Positions 4,909 through 5,048 of a DNA stretch of 5,048 bases are shown here, one piece after another; position 1 is the stretch's first letter; every line of letters begins with the position of its first letter. Source of the DNA: GCA-2731375 sp047518225 (GTDB lineage Bacteria; Pseudomonadota; Alphaproteobacteria; GCA-2731375); contig JAKZRK010000059.1 in NCBI GenBank assembly GCA_047518225.1, positions 1 through 5,048 on the forward strand, written 5' to 3'. Under the pieces are notes generated by a model that made no database searches, was not told where the DNA came from, and saw only the letters and a program-made list of their open reading frames with translations. A program made the translations under genes and the position numbers.

Positions 4909-5048
4909 TGCGTGCCTATCCGGTTGTCACCCATACCCACTACATCTAGGGTGCTCCCAATCCCCCGAGTAAAGCTCGGCCTAGGTCGGGCGGCGATATC
5001 TCCGGCGATGTCGAGCGCCTCCTGAACCGGAACGGATCTCCCGATTCA
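4909..5048. other. Upstream region of the SDR with no convincing gene
   Basis: No clear promoter is seen. One leftward frame is open for 46 codons (5045 to the TGA at 4907-4905) and its stop overlaps the SDR start as TTGA. It begins after an in-frame TGA at 5048-5046 and has no ATG, GTG or TTG until near its end. It may be a decayed gene tail or chance. Confidence 0.4.
4915..4921 (-). promoter_or_regulatory. Likely ribosome binding site for the TTG-started SDR
   Basis: GGATAGG on the minus strand, 6 nt before TTG 4908. It is imperfect but well placed, and it supports the unusual start. Confidence 0.5.

Overview
The window looks like chromosome of an alphaproteobacterium, probably Rhodospirillales-like or a relative. 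It is moderately GC-rich. The protein set is an LsrB/VtlR-type LysR regulator directly behind thioredoxin reductase, a bacterial ELM1-family protein, and an Lrp/AsnC regulator read divergently. The lineage is inferred from family recognition and gene order, not from a marker gene.

Layout, left to right. Bases 1-150 resemble the end of an insertion sequence: the first 15 codons of a leftward ORF run off the edge and recall IS1380-family transposases. Bases 151-336 show no gene. Bases 348-500 hold the most interesting element: on the minus strand, a promoter-like pair, about 117 nt of non-coding sequence with C-rich loops (including CUCCCA), and a very strong intrinsic terminator. It lies just downstream of the lsrB-like gene, which is where I recall the AbcR/alpha-r15 trans-acting sRNAs sitting in Rhizobiales. 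Leftward genes follow: lsrB-like (562-1455), trxB (1459-2427, 3 nt from lsrB) and an ELM1/DUF1022 protein (2554-3567). An lrp-type regulator (3680-4165, +) diverges from the ELM1 gene. A short-chain dehydrogenase (4204-4908, -) converges on lrp. The last 140 bases carry no convincing gene.

How the parts may work together: trxB makes reduced thioredoxin from NADPH. The LysR protein encoded 3 nt behind it is, by family, a candidate stress and nutrient-uptake regulator. The proposed sRNA next to it would be a post-transcriptional arm of the same circuit, as in the VtlR/LsrB-AbcR systems. The Lrp-like regulator has a tandem direct repeat over its promoter that could be an autoregulatory operator. 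The SDR lacks the usual catalytic serine and resembles the quinoid dihydropteridine reductase branch.
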